Positions 51,609 to 60,328 of a stretch of 64,000 bases of DNA are shown here, piece after piece. Position 1 is the first letter of the stretch. The number at the start of each line of letters is the position of its first letter. The notes under the pieces were generated by a model. That model had not been told where the DNA came from, did no database searches, and saw nothing but the letters and a program-made list of their open reading frames with translations. This stretch comes from Arthrobacter sp. FW306-2-2C-D06B (GTDB taxonomy: Bacteria; Actinomycetota; Actinomycetes; Actinomycetales; Micrococcaceae): positions 248,001 through 312,000 of the forward strand of contig NZ_CP084560.1 of the NCBI RefSeq assembly GCF_021789175.1. Direction: 5' to 3'. The position numbers were made by a program, and so were the translations under genes.

Positions 51609-51995
51609 AGCTTGGCTCCTCTTTGAAGGTGCGTTGCCGAGGCAACACCGGGGTGGCGTCCGGGTCCCCAAGCGGTCGCGAATGATGGCCGTTGATGTGT
51701 TGAAAAACACGATCCCCGGTCACCAGTGACTCGAACATTACAGAAGAAATCGCGTGGTGGATAGCCCCGGCACCGGCATGTCCGCCGATGCGTTTTTCGT
51801 GCCACGATCCGGCAGATTTCCGTGCCCTCCTGCGCGTTTCCACATACGCTTCTTCCGGCTTGATTCGGCCCTTGCAAACGAGAATAGTGAGCATTGGAGA
51901 CCGCAACTCACGGCAGTCAAGCGAGAAACACGTTGTGGGCGCGGCCTCTGGCAGAATAGCCGCAACATCAGCAGCAGTGCGAGGAGGCAGGCCCC
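51609..51995. other. 387-bp gene-free region between flavoprotein and USP genes
   Basis: No convincing open frame was found. It holds a GTCAC-CA-GTGAC dyad at 51719-51730. A possible promoter for the USP gene is TTGATT (51860-51865), 17 bp, AATAGT (51883-51888). The remainder shows nothing I can support. Confidence 0.4.
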
Positions 51996-53045
51996 ATGGA
52001 CCAGCACGGCAAACACTCTGAGAGCCATAGACCAGAGACCGAAGGCAACAGGGAGGAACCATCCATTGCCCCGGGCGGGATTGTGGTGGGCGTTGACGGC
52101 AGCGAACACGGCCAATGCGCCCTCATTTGGGCCGCTCGCGAGGCCGAACGCAGGCAGCTTCCCCTGCATGTAGTCACGGCTTACTCCGTGCCCATCTTCG
52201 CGGCTTCCGGCCTGGACGGCGGCTATGCAACAGTGGATGACTCCGTGATCCGGGACGGCGCCGAAGCAATCGTCAAGCAGGCCCTCGAGAAGGTTTCCGG
52301 CTACGCCATCGACGTTGATGGATCGGTGGAGAACGGAGATGCCTCCGGCGTGCTGCTCGATCTGTCCGAAACGGCCGAGCTCCTTGTCTTCGGCACCCGG
52401 GGACGCGGAGGGTTCGTAGGCAGGCTCCTGGGCTCCGTGAGCAGTGCCCTGCCGGCGCACTCCAAGTGCCCCACCGTGACAGTCCCGCTCTTCTGCGCGG
52501 ACCGATTGGGGGAAACCACAGAGGACAAGCACATCAAGGCCGAGCGCGCGAAGGCCGGTTCACGCGTGATCGAAAACGTCGTCGCAGTCGGCGTGGACGG
52601 CTCCGAACAGGCCCGCGTTGCCGTCTTGGAAGCCGCAGAGCAGGCCGAACGCATGGGCGCAAAGCTGCGCGTCATCTGCGCCGTACCCGAGTACAGCGGT
52701 TCCTTGGCGTGGGTTCCGGCGCCCCTGGACCGCGAGGCACTCTTCAAGGACATCAGGGTACAGCTCGATGCAGGCCTGGCGTGGCTCAAGAGCCATTTCC
52801 CCAACCTTCCAGCGGAAACTCAACTAGTTGATGGTTCGCCCGTGGAAGTTCTCGTGGAAGTGAGCCGCAGCGTCGAACTCGTGGTGCTGGGCACGCGCGG
52901 GCGGGGAGGCTTCGCAGGAATGCTCCTCGGATCGACGTCGGATGGAGTCCTCCACCATGCCAAAGGGCCCGTGCTGGTTGTTCCCGACCGCGAGGACCCC
53001 AGGCTGGCGGACCGCGCCAACTTCGGTCCGATGCTCGCCGCATAA
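51996..53045 (+). CDS. Tandem-domain universal stress protein
   Basis: The 349-aa protein has two USP domains. Domain 1 runs from GGIVVGVDGSEHGQCAL to GTRGRGGFVGRLLGSVS. Domain 2 runs from NVVAVGVDGSEQARVA to GTRGRGGFAGMLLGSTS. Both carry the G-2x-G-9x-G-S/T ATP-binding motif. Such proteins act in the cytoplasm in hypoxic and stationary-phase responses. It is followed after 39 bp by the Rph/PEP-synthase-like gene, a pairing that would fit a stress operon. Confidence 0.93.
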   Translation: MDQHGKHSESHRPETEGNREEPSIAPGGIVVGVDGSEHGQCALIWAAREAERRQLPLHVVTAYSVPIFAASGLDGGYATVDDSVIRDGAEAIVKQALEKVSGYAIDVDGSVENGDASGVLLDLSETAELLVFGTRGRGGFVGRLLGSVSSALPAHSKCPTVTVPLFCADRLGETTEDKHIKAERAKAGSRVIENVVAVGVDGSEQARVAVLEAAEQAERMGAKLRVICAVPEYSGSLAWVPAPLDREALFKDIRVQLDAGLAWLKSHFPNLPAETQLVDGSPVEVLVEVSRSVELVVLGTRGRGGFAGMLLGSTSDGVLHHAKGPVLVVPDREDPRLADRANFGPMLAA

Positions 53046-53084
53046 CAGGCAAACCCAAGGACCGGTGGACGCAGGCTGACGGCA

Positions 53085-55838
53085 ATGGTGGAGCACGCAC
53101 AGCCCGGTGAGGCATCGCGCTTGATCGTCGAGCTGCGCCGGATCCGGGCAACCATGCTTCCTGAGGTCGGCGGCAAGGCTGCCAATCTCGGCGAGCTGAT
53201 CTGGGCGGGACTTCCGGTCCCGCCCGGGTTTTGCCTGACCACCGGGGCTTACCAGCGCGCGCTTCAGCCCGATGGCAGCTCCGAGTCGGCGCTCCCGGAC
53301 ATTCTCCGTGGCCTTGAGGCCGTGGAACCCGGCGACCTTGAGGGGCTCGCTTCCCTCGCGGCCCGCGCCAGGGAAGCGGTGCTCGACGCCGGGATCCCGG
53401 CCGACGTCGAAGACGCCGTCCGCTCGGCCTACTCCGCGCTGGGCTCGGATGTCCCGGTGGCCGTCAGGTCCTCTGCCACGGCGGAGGACCTGCCCTTTGC
53501 GAGTTTCGCGGGCCAGCAGGACACCTACCTGAACGTCGTGGGGGCCGACGCCGTGCTGCAGGCCGTCCGCAAGTGCTGGGCGTCCCTGTGGACGGACCGG
53601 GCGGTCAGCTACCGCGCAAGCAACGGGATCGACCACGCCGCGGTGACGCTCGCCGTCGTCGTACAACGGATGGTGGACGCTGAAACTGCAGGGGTGCTGT
53701 TCACCGCCAATCCGGTGACCGGGAGGCGCCGCGAGGCGGTGATCGACGCCAACCCCGGGCTCGGTGAGGCCGTGGTGTCCGGCGCGGTGAATCCGGACCA
53801 TTTTGTGGTGGATTCCCTCACCGGCAGGATCACGGAACGAAGGATCGGCGACCGGAAGCTGGTGATTCGCTCCATTCCCGGCGGCGGGACCGAACGATTC
53901 GGCCCGGCGGCGCAGGCCAACGACGGAACGGCCGGGGACGCCTGCCTTGCCGATTCCCAGATCAGGGCGCTCGCTGCCCTTGGCCAGCGGGTCGAGGAGC
54001 ATTACGGAGCACCGCAGGACACTGAATGGGCCATCGACGGCGAGGGCAAACTGTGGCTCACCCAAGCCCGGCCCATCACCACGCTCTACCCCCAAATGAC
54101 CCGCCAACCCGCAGTCCCCGGGCCCCATGCGTACCTTTGTTTCAGCCTCGCCCAAGGACTCATCCGTCCCCTGACTCCCATGGGCCTCGCGGGCATCCGG
54201 CTTATGGGCTCCTCGGTAGCCGACGCGGCGGGATTCCGGGTTCCCGAACCGCGGGACGGGCCTTCGCCCTACTACGAGGCAGGGCAGCGGATCTATTTCG
54301 ACCTCACTTCGGTGTTCCGGAGCAAAGCCGGGCGGGCGATCGTGCCCAGGATCTTCGACGTCATGGAATCACGTTCGGCGGCCATCATGCGCGGCCTGTT
54401 CGAGGACCCGCGTTTCGCTGTCACCAGCAAGACGCCCCTCAAACTGCTCAGGCACGTTGCCCCGATCGTGGTCCGCTTCCGCCTTCCGGAGATCCTGCTG
54501 CGCGCCCTCTTTCGGCCGGACGTTGCCCTCGACAAGGTGGAACGGCTGGGCGGGAAACTGAAGGCCATACATGAAGTCCCCTCCGATGCCACTCCCCGCA
54601 AAAAGCTGGACAACGCCGAGCGGATACTTCGCGAGGGATTGTTCCCCATCCTGCCCAATATCCTGCCTCCGGTAGCGCTTGGCTTCGCGATGATCGGGGT
54701 GGTCCGGAAGATACTTGGCGAGCAGGCCTCCTGGGGTGAGCTTCAAACCATCATCCGCGGCTTGCCCAACAACGTCACCACCGAAATGGACCTTGCCCTG
54801 TGGCGGCTCTCGGCCAGCATCCGCGACGATCCCGCCTCCGCGGAGGCCTTCACCCGCGGCGATCTCGCTGCGCTCGCGGAGCGCTACCACGGCGGCGGGC
54901 TTCCGGTCGTCGCGCAGGCAGGATTGGCCTCGTTCCTGCGCGACTACGGGCACCGGGCCATCGCGGAAATCGACCTGGGCATGCCCCGCTGGTCCGACGA
55001 TCCCACCCACATCATCGGAGTCCTGGTCAATTACCTTCGCCTCGACGATCCCCGATTGGCGCCGGACAAACAGTTCGAAAAAGCTGCCCACGACGCCGAG
55101 GAACAAGTCGCCGTGCTCGTGGCCCGTGCACGGTCCAAGAGTCTGTTGCACGCGAGGATCGTGAAAATGGCCCTTGAGCGGACACGCATGTTTGCGGGAC
55201 TGCGTGAGCTTCCCAAGTTCCACCTCGTGCGGGGCTTCGCCGCTGTCCGCGCCCGGCTTTCGGAAGTAGGGGAGGCCTTGGCGGACGCGGGAGTCATCGA
55301 TGACGCCGGCGACGTCTTCTTCCTGGATTTCAATGATGCCCGCCGTGGCTTGGACGGCAAGGACTTCCACGATCTGGTAGCGCAGCGGCGCGAGGCCTAC
55401 GAGCTTGAACTCAAGCGGCGGCACGTCCCACGTGTGCTGCTCTCCGACGGCACCGAGCCGGAAGCCCTGCCCGGGTTCCTGCGCGGCGGGACGGGGGCAC
55501 CGGCGTCGGGCGGCGCATTGCCGGACGGCATGCTGCTGGGAACCCCGGCTTCCGCGGGAACAGTGACGGCAGTGGCCAGGGTGATCATGGACCCGGTGGG
55601 CGCGCATCTCGAACCCGGCGAAATCCTGGTGGCGCCCTCCACCGATCCCGGCTGGACGCCCCTGTTCCTGACTGCCGGGGGACTCGTGATGGAGATGGGC
55701 GGGCCCAACTCACACGGCGCCGTCGTGGCCCGTGAGTACGGGATTCCCGCAGTCGTGGGCGTCCCGGATGCCACGTCCCGGATCGGTTCTGGCGACACGA
55801 TCACAGTGGACGGCGCCGCAGGGACGGTGGCTGTCTAG
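53085..55838 (+). CDS. Rifampin phosphotransferase/PEP synthase-like protein
   Basis: The 917-aa protein has an N-terminal ATP-grasp domain (VGGKAANLGELIWAGLPVPPGFCLT near residues 27-51, then AVRSSATAEDLPFASFAGQQDTYLN). A long helical middle (about residues 345-790) follows. The C-terminal swivelling domain carries the phospho-carrier His877 in MGGPNSHGAVVAREYGIPAVVGV. The order ATP domain, middle domain, His domain and the lack of a PEP synthase TIM barrel fit Rph-type proteins. The drug or metabolite acted on cannot be read out. Confidence 0.8.
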   Translation: MVEHAQPGEASRLIVELRRIRATMLPEVGGKAANLGELIWAGLPVPPGFCLTTGAYQRALQPDGSSESALPDILRGLEAVEPGDLEGLASLAARAREAVLDAGIPADVEDAVRSAYSALGSDVPVAVRSSATAEDLPFASFAGQQDTYLNVVGADAVLQAVRKCWASLWTDRAVSYRASNGIDHAAVTLAVVVQRMVDAETAGVLFTANPVTGRRREAVIDANPGLGEAVVSGAVNPDHFVVDSLTGRITERRIGDRKLVIRSIPGGGTERFGPAAQANDGTAGDACLADSQIRALAALGQRVEEHYGAPQDTEWAIDGEGKLWLTQARPITTLYPQMTRQPAVPGPHAYLCFSLAQGLIRPLTPMGLAGIRLMGSSVADAAGFRVPEPRDGPSPYYEAGQRIYFDLTSVFRSKAGRAIVPRIFDVMESRSAAIMRGLFEDPRFAVTSKTPLKLLRHVAPIVVRFRLPEILLRALFRPDVALDKVERLGGKLKAIHEVPSDATPRKKLDNAERILREGLFPILPNILPPVALGFAMIGVVRKILGEQASWGELQTIIRGLPNNVTTEMDLALWRLSASIRDDPASAEAFTRGDLAALAERYHGGGLPVVAQAGLASFLRDYGHRAIAEIDLGMPRWSDDPTHIIGVLVNYLRLDDPRLAPDKQFEKAAHDAEEQVAVLVARARSKSLLHARIVKMALERTRMFAGLRELPKFHLVRGFAAVRARLSEVGEALADAGVIDDAGDVFFLDFNDARRGLDGKDFHDLVAQRREAYELELKRRHVPRVLLSDGTEPEALPGFLRGGTGAPASGGALPDGMLLGTPASAGTVTAVARVIMDPVGAHLEPGEILVAPSTDPGWTPLFLTAGGLVMEMGGPNSHGAVVAREYGIPAVVGVPDATSRIGSGDTITVDGAAGTVAV

Positions 55839-55839
55839 C

Positions 55840-56346
55840 CTATCCCCAGCCGAGCTCGTGCAAGCGGTCGTCGCCGATGCCGAAGTGGTGGGCGATCTCG
55901 TGGATCACGGTGATGGCCACCTCGTCGATGACTTCCTGGCGGGATCCGCAGATATCCAGGATCGGCTGCCGGAAAATGGTGATCCGGTCAGGGAGGGAAC
56001 CGGCATCCCACCAAGAGTCCCGTTCCGTCAACGGCACACCCTCATACAGGCCCAGAAGTACGGTGTCCGGGTCCTCTCCAGGCTGCGGGGTGTAGTCGTC
56101 TTCGATGAAGATGGCGACGTTGTCCATGGCCCGGGCCGCTTTGTCCGGGATGAGGAGCAAGGCATCGCTGACGGCGGCCTCGAAGTCTTCCGGGGACATC
56201 GCGAATGGAACGGTATTGAACTCCACAGCACCAGCGCTAGCGCCAGGGCTACTGCCAGCACCAGGGAGCCGGGAGGAAATGGTCTGGCCGCCAGGGGTAT
56301 CGCCGTCGGGAACAATCGGCAGGCCGGGAGGCAAATTCGCGGGCAT
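55840..56346 (-). CDS. Minimal zincin metallopeptidase-family protein
   Basis: The 168-aa protein has the HExxH zinc motif in VIDEVAITVIHEIAHHFGIGDDRLHELGWG at its very end, as in the small metallopeptidase (PF06262) family. A disordered Gly/Ser/Ala-rich N-terminus of about 40 residues precedes the conserved FEAAVSDALLLIPD domain. It is likely cytoplasmic, with substrates unknown. It converges on the Rph-like gene with one base between the two stops. Confidence 0.88.
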   Translation of the reverse strand: MPANLPPGLPIVPDGDTPGGQTISSRLPGAGSSPGASAGAVEFNTVPFAMSPEDFEAAVSDALLLIPDKAARAMDNVAIFIEDDYTPQPGEDPDTVLLGLYEGVPLTERDSWWDAGSLPDRITIFRQPILDICGSRQEVIDEVAITVIHEIAHHFGIGDDRLHELGWG

Positions 56347-56520
56347 GATCCGACTCTAGTCCGTGGGGCGGTCGTTGACGCCGGATGTCGTGGCAGCTAG
56401 AGTTTTCCGGGCTGGTAATTCGTATAACCCGGCTCCAGGTTAGGCCCGGCAAGCCGTACGGATCCGGTGTAAGCACCCCAGCGCATTCAACAGAAACGCA
56501 TCCAAGAGACAGGCCAGCCC

Positions 56521-57573
56521 ATGACCCGCCCCGGCAGCCGCTACGGCACGACGATGAACGACGTCGCTGCCGCGGCCGGTGTTTCCCAGGCCACGGTTTC
56601 CCTGGTGCTCAACGACGCCGCGGGAACCAGGTTCTCGGAGGAAACCCGGCGCAGGGTCCATGCCGCCGCCCATGAACTCGGATACCGGACCAACGCCCAC
56701 GCCAAGGTGCTCCGCGACGGAGTGGCGGGCATGATCGGCTTCGTGGGCGACTTCGTGGCCACAGCGCCATTCGCGGGCAAGATCATCGAGGGCGCCCAAG
56801 CCCGGGCCTGGGAGGCCGGGTTGCTTCTCCTGACCGTCAACACCGGCGGTGACAAGGCCCTCGAGGCCGCTTCGCTGGAGACCATGCTGTCCTACAAGGT
56901 GGCCGGAGTGGTCTACGCCGCCATGTACCACCGGATACTCGACGTGCCGGACGTCCTGGCGGAGGTGCCCGCCGTCGTGCTCAATTCGCGCGACCGTTCC
57001 GGGCGTTTTCCGAGCATCGCTCCCGAAGAGGAGCTGGGAGGGTACACCGCCGCCAAACGGCTGCTGGACGCGGGCCACCGGCGTGTCGCGATGATCAACA
57101 TCGGTGCGGTGGACGGTGAGCTTCCCGCCGCCGTCGGACGCTATGCCGGCTATCTCCGGGCACTCAAGGAGGCTGGCGTGCACCCGGACCCCGGGCTCCA
57201 CCGCATCGGCGACGGTCATGAATCGGGGGGTTTCGACAATGCCCTCGCACTCATGACCGGTCCGCAGCCACCCACTGCCATCTTCTGCGCGAACGACCGC
57301 ACCGCCTGGGGCACCTACCAAGCGCTGGCCCAACTCGGATTGTCCATCCCGCACGACGTGTCGCTGGTGGGTTTCGACAACCAGGAAACGCTCGCCCCGC
57401 ACTTGCGGCCCGGGCTGACCACCCTGGAACTGCCCTTCCTTGAGATGGGCCGCCGCGCCGTCGAGCTGCTGCTGGGCGGCGCGGATCGTGACGGCAGTAC
57501 CGAATACTTTGAATGTCCCCTCGTCGAACGCGATTCCGTGTCGGCGCCGCCGAAAACCACTAGCAGTCACTGA
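56521..57573 (+). CDS. LacI-family regulator adjacent to the fructokinase
   Basis: The 350-aa protein has the LacI helix-turn-helix (TMNDVAAAAGVSQATVSLVLNDAAG, about residues 11-35) and a sensor domain with VGFDNQETLAPHLRPGLTTLELP. It is a paralogue of the regulator at 37348, with the same GFDNQE and PFAGKIIEGAQ/PFAGQIIHGAQ segments. It lies 29 bp before a PfkB kinase and so probably responds to fructose or sucrose. No clear operator was found in front of it. Confidence 0.92.
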   Translation: MTRPGSRYGTTMNDVAAAAGVSQATVSLVLNDAAGTRFSEETRRRVHAAAHELGYRTNAHAKVLRDGVAGMIGFVGDFVATAPFAGKIIEGAQARAWEAGLLLLTVNTGGDKALEAASLETMLSYKVAGVVYAAMYHRILDVPDVLAEVPAVVLNSRDRSGRFPSIAPEEELGGYTAAKRLLDAGHRRVAMINIGAVDGELPAAVGRYAGYLRALKEAGVHPDPGLHRIGDGHESGGFDNALALMTGPQPPTAIFCANDRTAWGTYQALAQLGLSIPHDVSLVGFDNQETLAPHLRPGLTTLELPFLEMGRRAVELLLGGADRDGSTEYFECPLVERDSVSAPPKTTSSH

Positions 57574-57602
57574 AAATCCCCCAACCAACGAACAGGAAAC
57601 GC

Positions 57603-58523
57603 ATGAACCACTCGCCCCTTGCGTCCGAGCCGCTCGACGTCGTCGTGGTCGGCGAAGCGCTCATCGACATCGTCAACTCGCCCGAAGGGCAGACCGAATA
57701 CCCCGGCGGCTCGCCCGCGAACGTCGCCTACGGCCTCGGGCGGCTCGACGTGAAGGCCGGGCTGCTGACCGCTGTCGGGCGTGATTCCCGCGGTGAGTCC
57801 ATCGCGGCCCACTTGGCAAGCGCCGGTGTGGTTGTCCTGCCGGGCTCGCAATCGCTCGCGAAGACCGCGACGGCGACGGCGGAGATCGCCGCGGACGGTT
57901 CGGCCGAGTACACCTTCGACATCGAGTGGAAGCTGGGTCCAGCCGCACTGCCTTACGCCCCGAAGGTCCTCCACACGGGCTCGATCGCGACGTTCCTCGA
58001 GCCCGGCGCCGGCGTCGTCAGGACCCTCCTGGAGCAGGCCCAAGGCGGGTGCATCGTCACGTACGACCCCAACATCCGCACCGATCTCCTGGGCAGCCAC
58101 GGCGAGGCACTCCGCATTTTCGAGGACCTCGTACCGCTGACCAGCGTCGTGAAGCTCAGCGACGACGACGCGTTGTGGCTCTACCCGGGCAAGTCCCTGG
58201 AAGAGACCGCCAGGCACATCCTGGGCCTCGGTGCAGGCCTGGCAGTCGTCACGCGAGGCGCCCAAGGCTCCTTGATGGCGACGCCGCACACCCAGCTGAC
58301 GGTTCCCGCGGTGACCTCGGTGGTGGCGGACACCATCGGCGCCGGCGATTCGTATATGTCGGCACTGATCCTCGGGCTGCTGTTGCGCGGCAGCCAAGGG
58401 CTTGCGCCCACGGTCCTCGAACGCATCGGGCAGACCGCCTCCATGGCCGCGTCCATTACCGTGGGGCGCCCGGGAGCCAACCCGCCCACGCACCGCGAGC
58501 TTCTCGCCGGGATGGCGAGGTAG
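57603..58523 (+). CDS. PfkB-family carbohydrate kinase, probable fructokinase
   Basis: The 306-aa PfkB kinase has the N-terminal VVVGEALIDIVNSP and YPGGSPANVAYGLGRL motif and the C-terminal signature DTIGAGDSYMSALILGLL (catalytic aspartate in GAGD, about residues 241-244). It phosphorylates a sugar in the cytoplasm. The neighbouring LacI paralogue of the fructan regulator supports fructose as substrate, linking it to the GH32 operon 24 kb away. Confidence 0.9.
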   Translation: MNHSPLASEPLDVVVVGEALIDIVNSPEGQTEYPGGSPANVAYGLGRLDVKAGLLTAVGRDSRGESIAAHLASAGVVVLPGSQSLAKTATATAEIAADGSAEYTFDIEWKLGPAALPYAPKVLHTGSIATFLEPGAGVVRTLLEQAQGGCIVTYDPNIRTDLLGSHGEALRIFEDLVPLTSVVKLSDDDALWLYPGKSLEETARHILGLGAGLAVVTRGAQGSLMATPHTQLTVPAVTSVVADTIGAGDSYMSALILGLLLRGSQGLAPTVLERIGQTASMAASITVGRPGANPPTHRELLAGMAR

Positions 58524-58593
58524 CGACGGCGGGGCTCGATGGCGGCGCGGGCACCTTGGCGCCGGGCTTCCGGCTTGCTGGCGGGAGGCGATG

Positions 58594-59502
58594 CTAGCGG
58601 GACCGGCGCCGCGTCAACCCGACGCCTACGAGGCAGATGACGCCGCCCACAAGGCCCCAGAGGGTGGGGATCTCCTTGAGTACCGCCCAGGAGATCAGAA
58701 TCGTGGCGCCCGGAACCAGGTACGTCGTGGCGGCGAGTTTCCCGGCTTCGATAAGGGACAGTGCATAGGCCCACGTGGTGAAAGCGATGGCCGTGGGGAA
58801 GATCCCCAGGTACACCAAGCCAAGAGTGGCCGGAAGGGGTGCGGCCTGCACTTCGGCCACCAGCTGGCCCGCCCACGGCAGGCAGCACACGGCCCCCACC
58901 ATGATGCCGAACCAGGTGGCCTGTGCCGCGGAGAACTTGCGGAGCACGGGCTTCTGGACAATCACGCTCACCGCGGCGAGCACAGCGGCAAGGAGGCACA
59001 ACAGCACTCCCGCGACATCCGCCGTCGAGCGCTGTCCCGAACCGAGCGCGATGAGCGCAACGCCGCCGAACGCCACGAGGCTGCCGATAATCAACCAGCG
59101 CGGAAAGCCTTCTTTCAGAATGACGCCGGCGAGGACGGCGATCAGGATCGGCGAGACGTTGATGAGCATGGCGCTGGTTCCGGCATCGAGCATGTGCTCG
59201 GCGGCGTTCAGGGCCAGGTTGTAACCCGCGAACCACATGACACCGTAGGCCAGGATGGGCAGCCATTCGCGCCCTTCGGGCCAGCGCTTGAGCCTGGGCA
59301 AGGCGACAATACCGAGCGCGACGGCGGCAACCACCAGCCGTCCGAGCGACAAGGAGCCGGGGGAGAAGCTGGATCCCACGGCCCGGATGCCCACGAAGGC
59401 GGATGCCCAGAGGACAACGGTGACGATGACGGCGGCGATGCCGAGCTTACTGATGGTCCGGGAGGGGGTGGTCGCCGGAGAGATTGGGGTGCTTGTGGCC
59501 AT
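58594..59502 (-). CDS. EamA/DMT-family transporter
   Basis: The 302-aa protein has ten hydrophobic helices in two EamA repeats. Repeat 1 begins VTVVLWASAFVGIRAVG and repeat 2 begins LLCLLAAVLAAVSVIVQKPVL. YLVPGATILISWAVLKE near the end is a typical EamA segment. It probably exports metabolites, and its substrate is unknown. The gene stands alone, convergent with the fructokinase gene. Confidence 0.9.
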   Translation of the reverse strand: MATSTPISPATTPSRTISKLGIAAVIVTVVLWASAFVGIRAVGSSFSPGSLSLGRLVVAAVALGIVALPRLKRWPEGREWLPILAYGVMWFAGYNLALNAAEHMLDAGTSAMLINVSPILIAVLAGVILKEGFPRWLIIGSLVAFGGVALIALGSGQRSTADVAGVLLCLLAAVLAAVSVIVQKPVLRKFSAAQATWFGIMVGAVCCLPWAGQLVAEVQAAPLPATLGLVYLGIFPTAIAFTTWAYALSLIEAGKLAATTYLVPGATILISWAVLKEIPTLWGLVGGVICLVGVGLTRRRSR

Positions 59503-59754
59503 GATGCCAATCTAGCCCGGGATGGGCTTGACGGACTGGCGGAATTCGGACGTCTTCCAACAAGAAACCGCCAACTCTGACGCGGCAGATTTGAACGCCG
59601 GTTTGAGTTCCTGGTTTGAGCCTCGTTTCCGTTCCACAGCGCGCGATTTGGGAATATCCCCGACTATGCTCTAAAGTTTTAGAGTCCAGTTCGGACGAGC
59701 GAGAAGCGGTAAACGCAGAGCGTTGTTGACCGTCGCGAATTCGGATTGTTCCAG
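59503..59754. other. Gene-free leader region of the tRNA cluster
   Basis: No open frame of interest was found. An AT-rich patch includes TATGCT (59665-59670) and the near-palindrome CTCTAAAGTTTTAGAG (59669-59684) about 70 bp before tRNA-Glu. These could mark the promoter, but no good -35 is seen at the right distance. Confidence 0.35.
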
Positions 59755-59827
59755 GCCCCCATCGTCTAGCGGCCTAGGACACCGCCCTTTCACGGCGGCG
59801 GCACGGGTTCGAATCCCGTTGGGGGTA
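59755..59827 (+). tRNA. tRNA-Glu (TTC)
   Basis: Acceptor GCCCCCA/TGGGGGT (with a G-U closing pair), anticodon stem CCGCC/GGCGG with loop CTTTCAC (anticodon TTC), and T-arm ACGGG-TTCGAAT-CCCGT make a complete cloverleaf. No CCA is encoded. Confidence 0.95.
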
Positions 59828-59885
59828 CGCAAGGAACTGGTCAAGTCGGGCTGAAAAGTCTGGTAGGCTGGAAGCCTTGAAAAAA

Positions 59886-59901
59886 GCGGTAGAGATACCG
59901 C
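59886..59901 (+). other. GAGA-loop hairpin in tRNA spacer (1)
   Basis: GCGGTA-GAGA-TACCGC is a perfect 6-bp stem closed by a GNRA tetraloop. It lies between tRNA-Glu and tRNA-Asp and may be a processing signal. Confidence 0.7.
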
Positions 59902-59905
59902 AATC

Positions 59906-59921
59906 GTAGTAGAGATACTAC
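59906..59921 (+). other. GAGA-loop hairpin in tRNA spacer (2)
   Basis: GTAGTA-GAGA-TACTAC is a second perfect 6-bp stem with the same GAGA loop, 4 nt after the first. The differing stems and identical loops point to a conserved structure. Confidence 0.7.
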
Positions 59922-59927
59922 AAGCAA

Positions 59928-60001
59928 GGCCCTGTAGCGCAGTTGGTTAGCGCGCCGCCCTGTCACGGCGGAGGTCGCGGGTTCAAGTCCCGTCAGGGTC
60001 G
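59928..60001 (+). tRNA. tRNA-Asp (GTC)
   Basis: Acceptor GGCCCTG/CAGGGTC, anticodon stem CCGCC/GGCGG with loop CTGTCAC (anticodon GTC), T-arm GCGGG-TTCAAGT-CCCGT and discriminator G form a full cloverleaf. No CCA is encoded. Confidence 0.95.
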
Positions 60002-60006
60002 CTCTG

Positions 60007-60030
60007 ATTGCCGGAAGAAATTCCGGCAAT
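60007..60030 (+). other. GAAA-loop hairpin in tRNA spacer (3)
   Basis: ATTGCCGGAA-GAAA-TTCCGGCAAT is a perfect 10-bp stem with a GNRA tetraloop between tRNA-Asp and tRNA-Phe. There is no T-run, so it is not a usual terminator. Confidence 0.75.
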
Positions 60031-60033
60031 CAT

Positions 60034-60048
60034 GGTGACATTGTCACC
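60034..60048 (+). other. Short hairpin in tRNA spacer (4)
   Basis: GGTGAC-ATT-GTCACC is a perfect 6-bp stem 3 nt before the tRNA-Phe 5' end (60052), a position that suggests a role in 5' processing. Confidence 0.55.
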
Positions 60049-60051
60049 TAA

Positions 60052-60127
60052 GGCTCTGTAGCTCAGTTGGTAGAGCGTTCGACTGAAAATCGAAAGGTCA
60101 CCGGATCGACGCCGGTCGGAGCCACCA
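60052..60127 (+). tRNA. tRNA-Phe (GAA), CCA encoded
   Basis: Acceptor GGCTCTG/CGGAGCC (one G-U pair), anticodon stem TTCGA/TCGAA with loop CTGAAAA (anticodon GAA), discriminator A and encoded CCA are all present. The T-loop reads ATCGACG instead of TTCGAnn, so the usually invariant T54 is A. The stem ACCGG/CCGGT is intact. Confidence 0.93.
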
Positions 60128-60132
60128 CTGGG

Positions 60133-60165
60133 AAGCGTCAGTTCTTCGGAACTGGCGCTTTTCTT
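60133..60165 (+). terminator. Terminator of the tRNA cluster
   Basis: AAGCGTCAGTTC and GAACTGGCGCTT form a 12-bp stem (one G-U) closed by a TTCG tetraloop and followed by TTCTTC. It stands 6 nt after the tRNA-Phe CCA. Confidence 0.9.
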
Positions 60166-60328
60166 CATTTAACCTGCAGTTGAAAAGCCCGGGTTATTCG
60201 GTTTGTGCCCAAGAGCAGGACATTTCCGTGCACGCGCATCTTGTTTCTGCCTGCGACGGATTCTGCTCTTGTCTCCGCCTTGTCTTGGCCAAGCGCTAGG
60301 GTGGTACTCAAGAGAAGGGGAGGGCTAA

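Noticed and set aside
52824..54155. Minus-strand open frame (443 codons) opposite the Rph-like gene
   Set aside because: Shadow frame spanning the end of one gene and the start of the next, with no recognisable domain.
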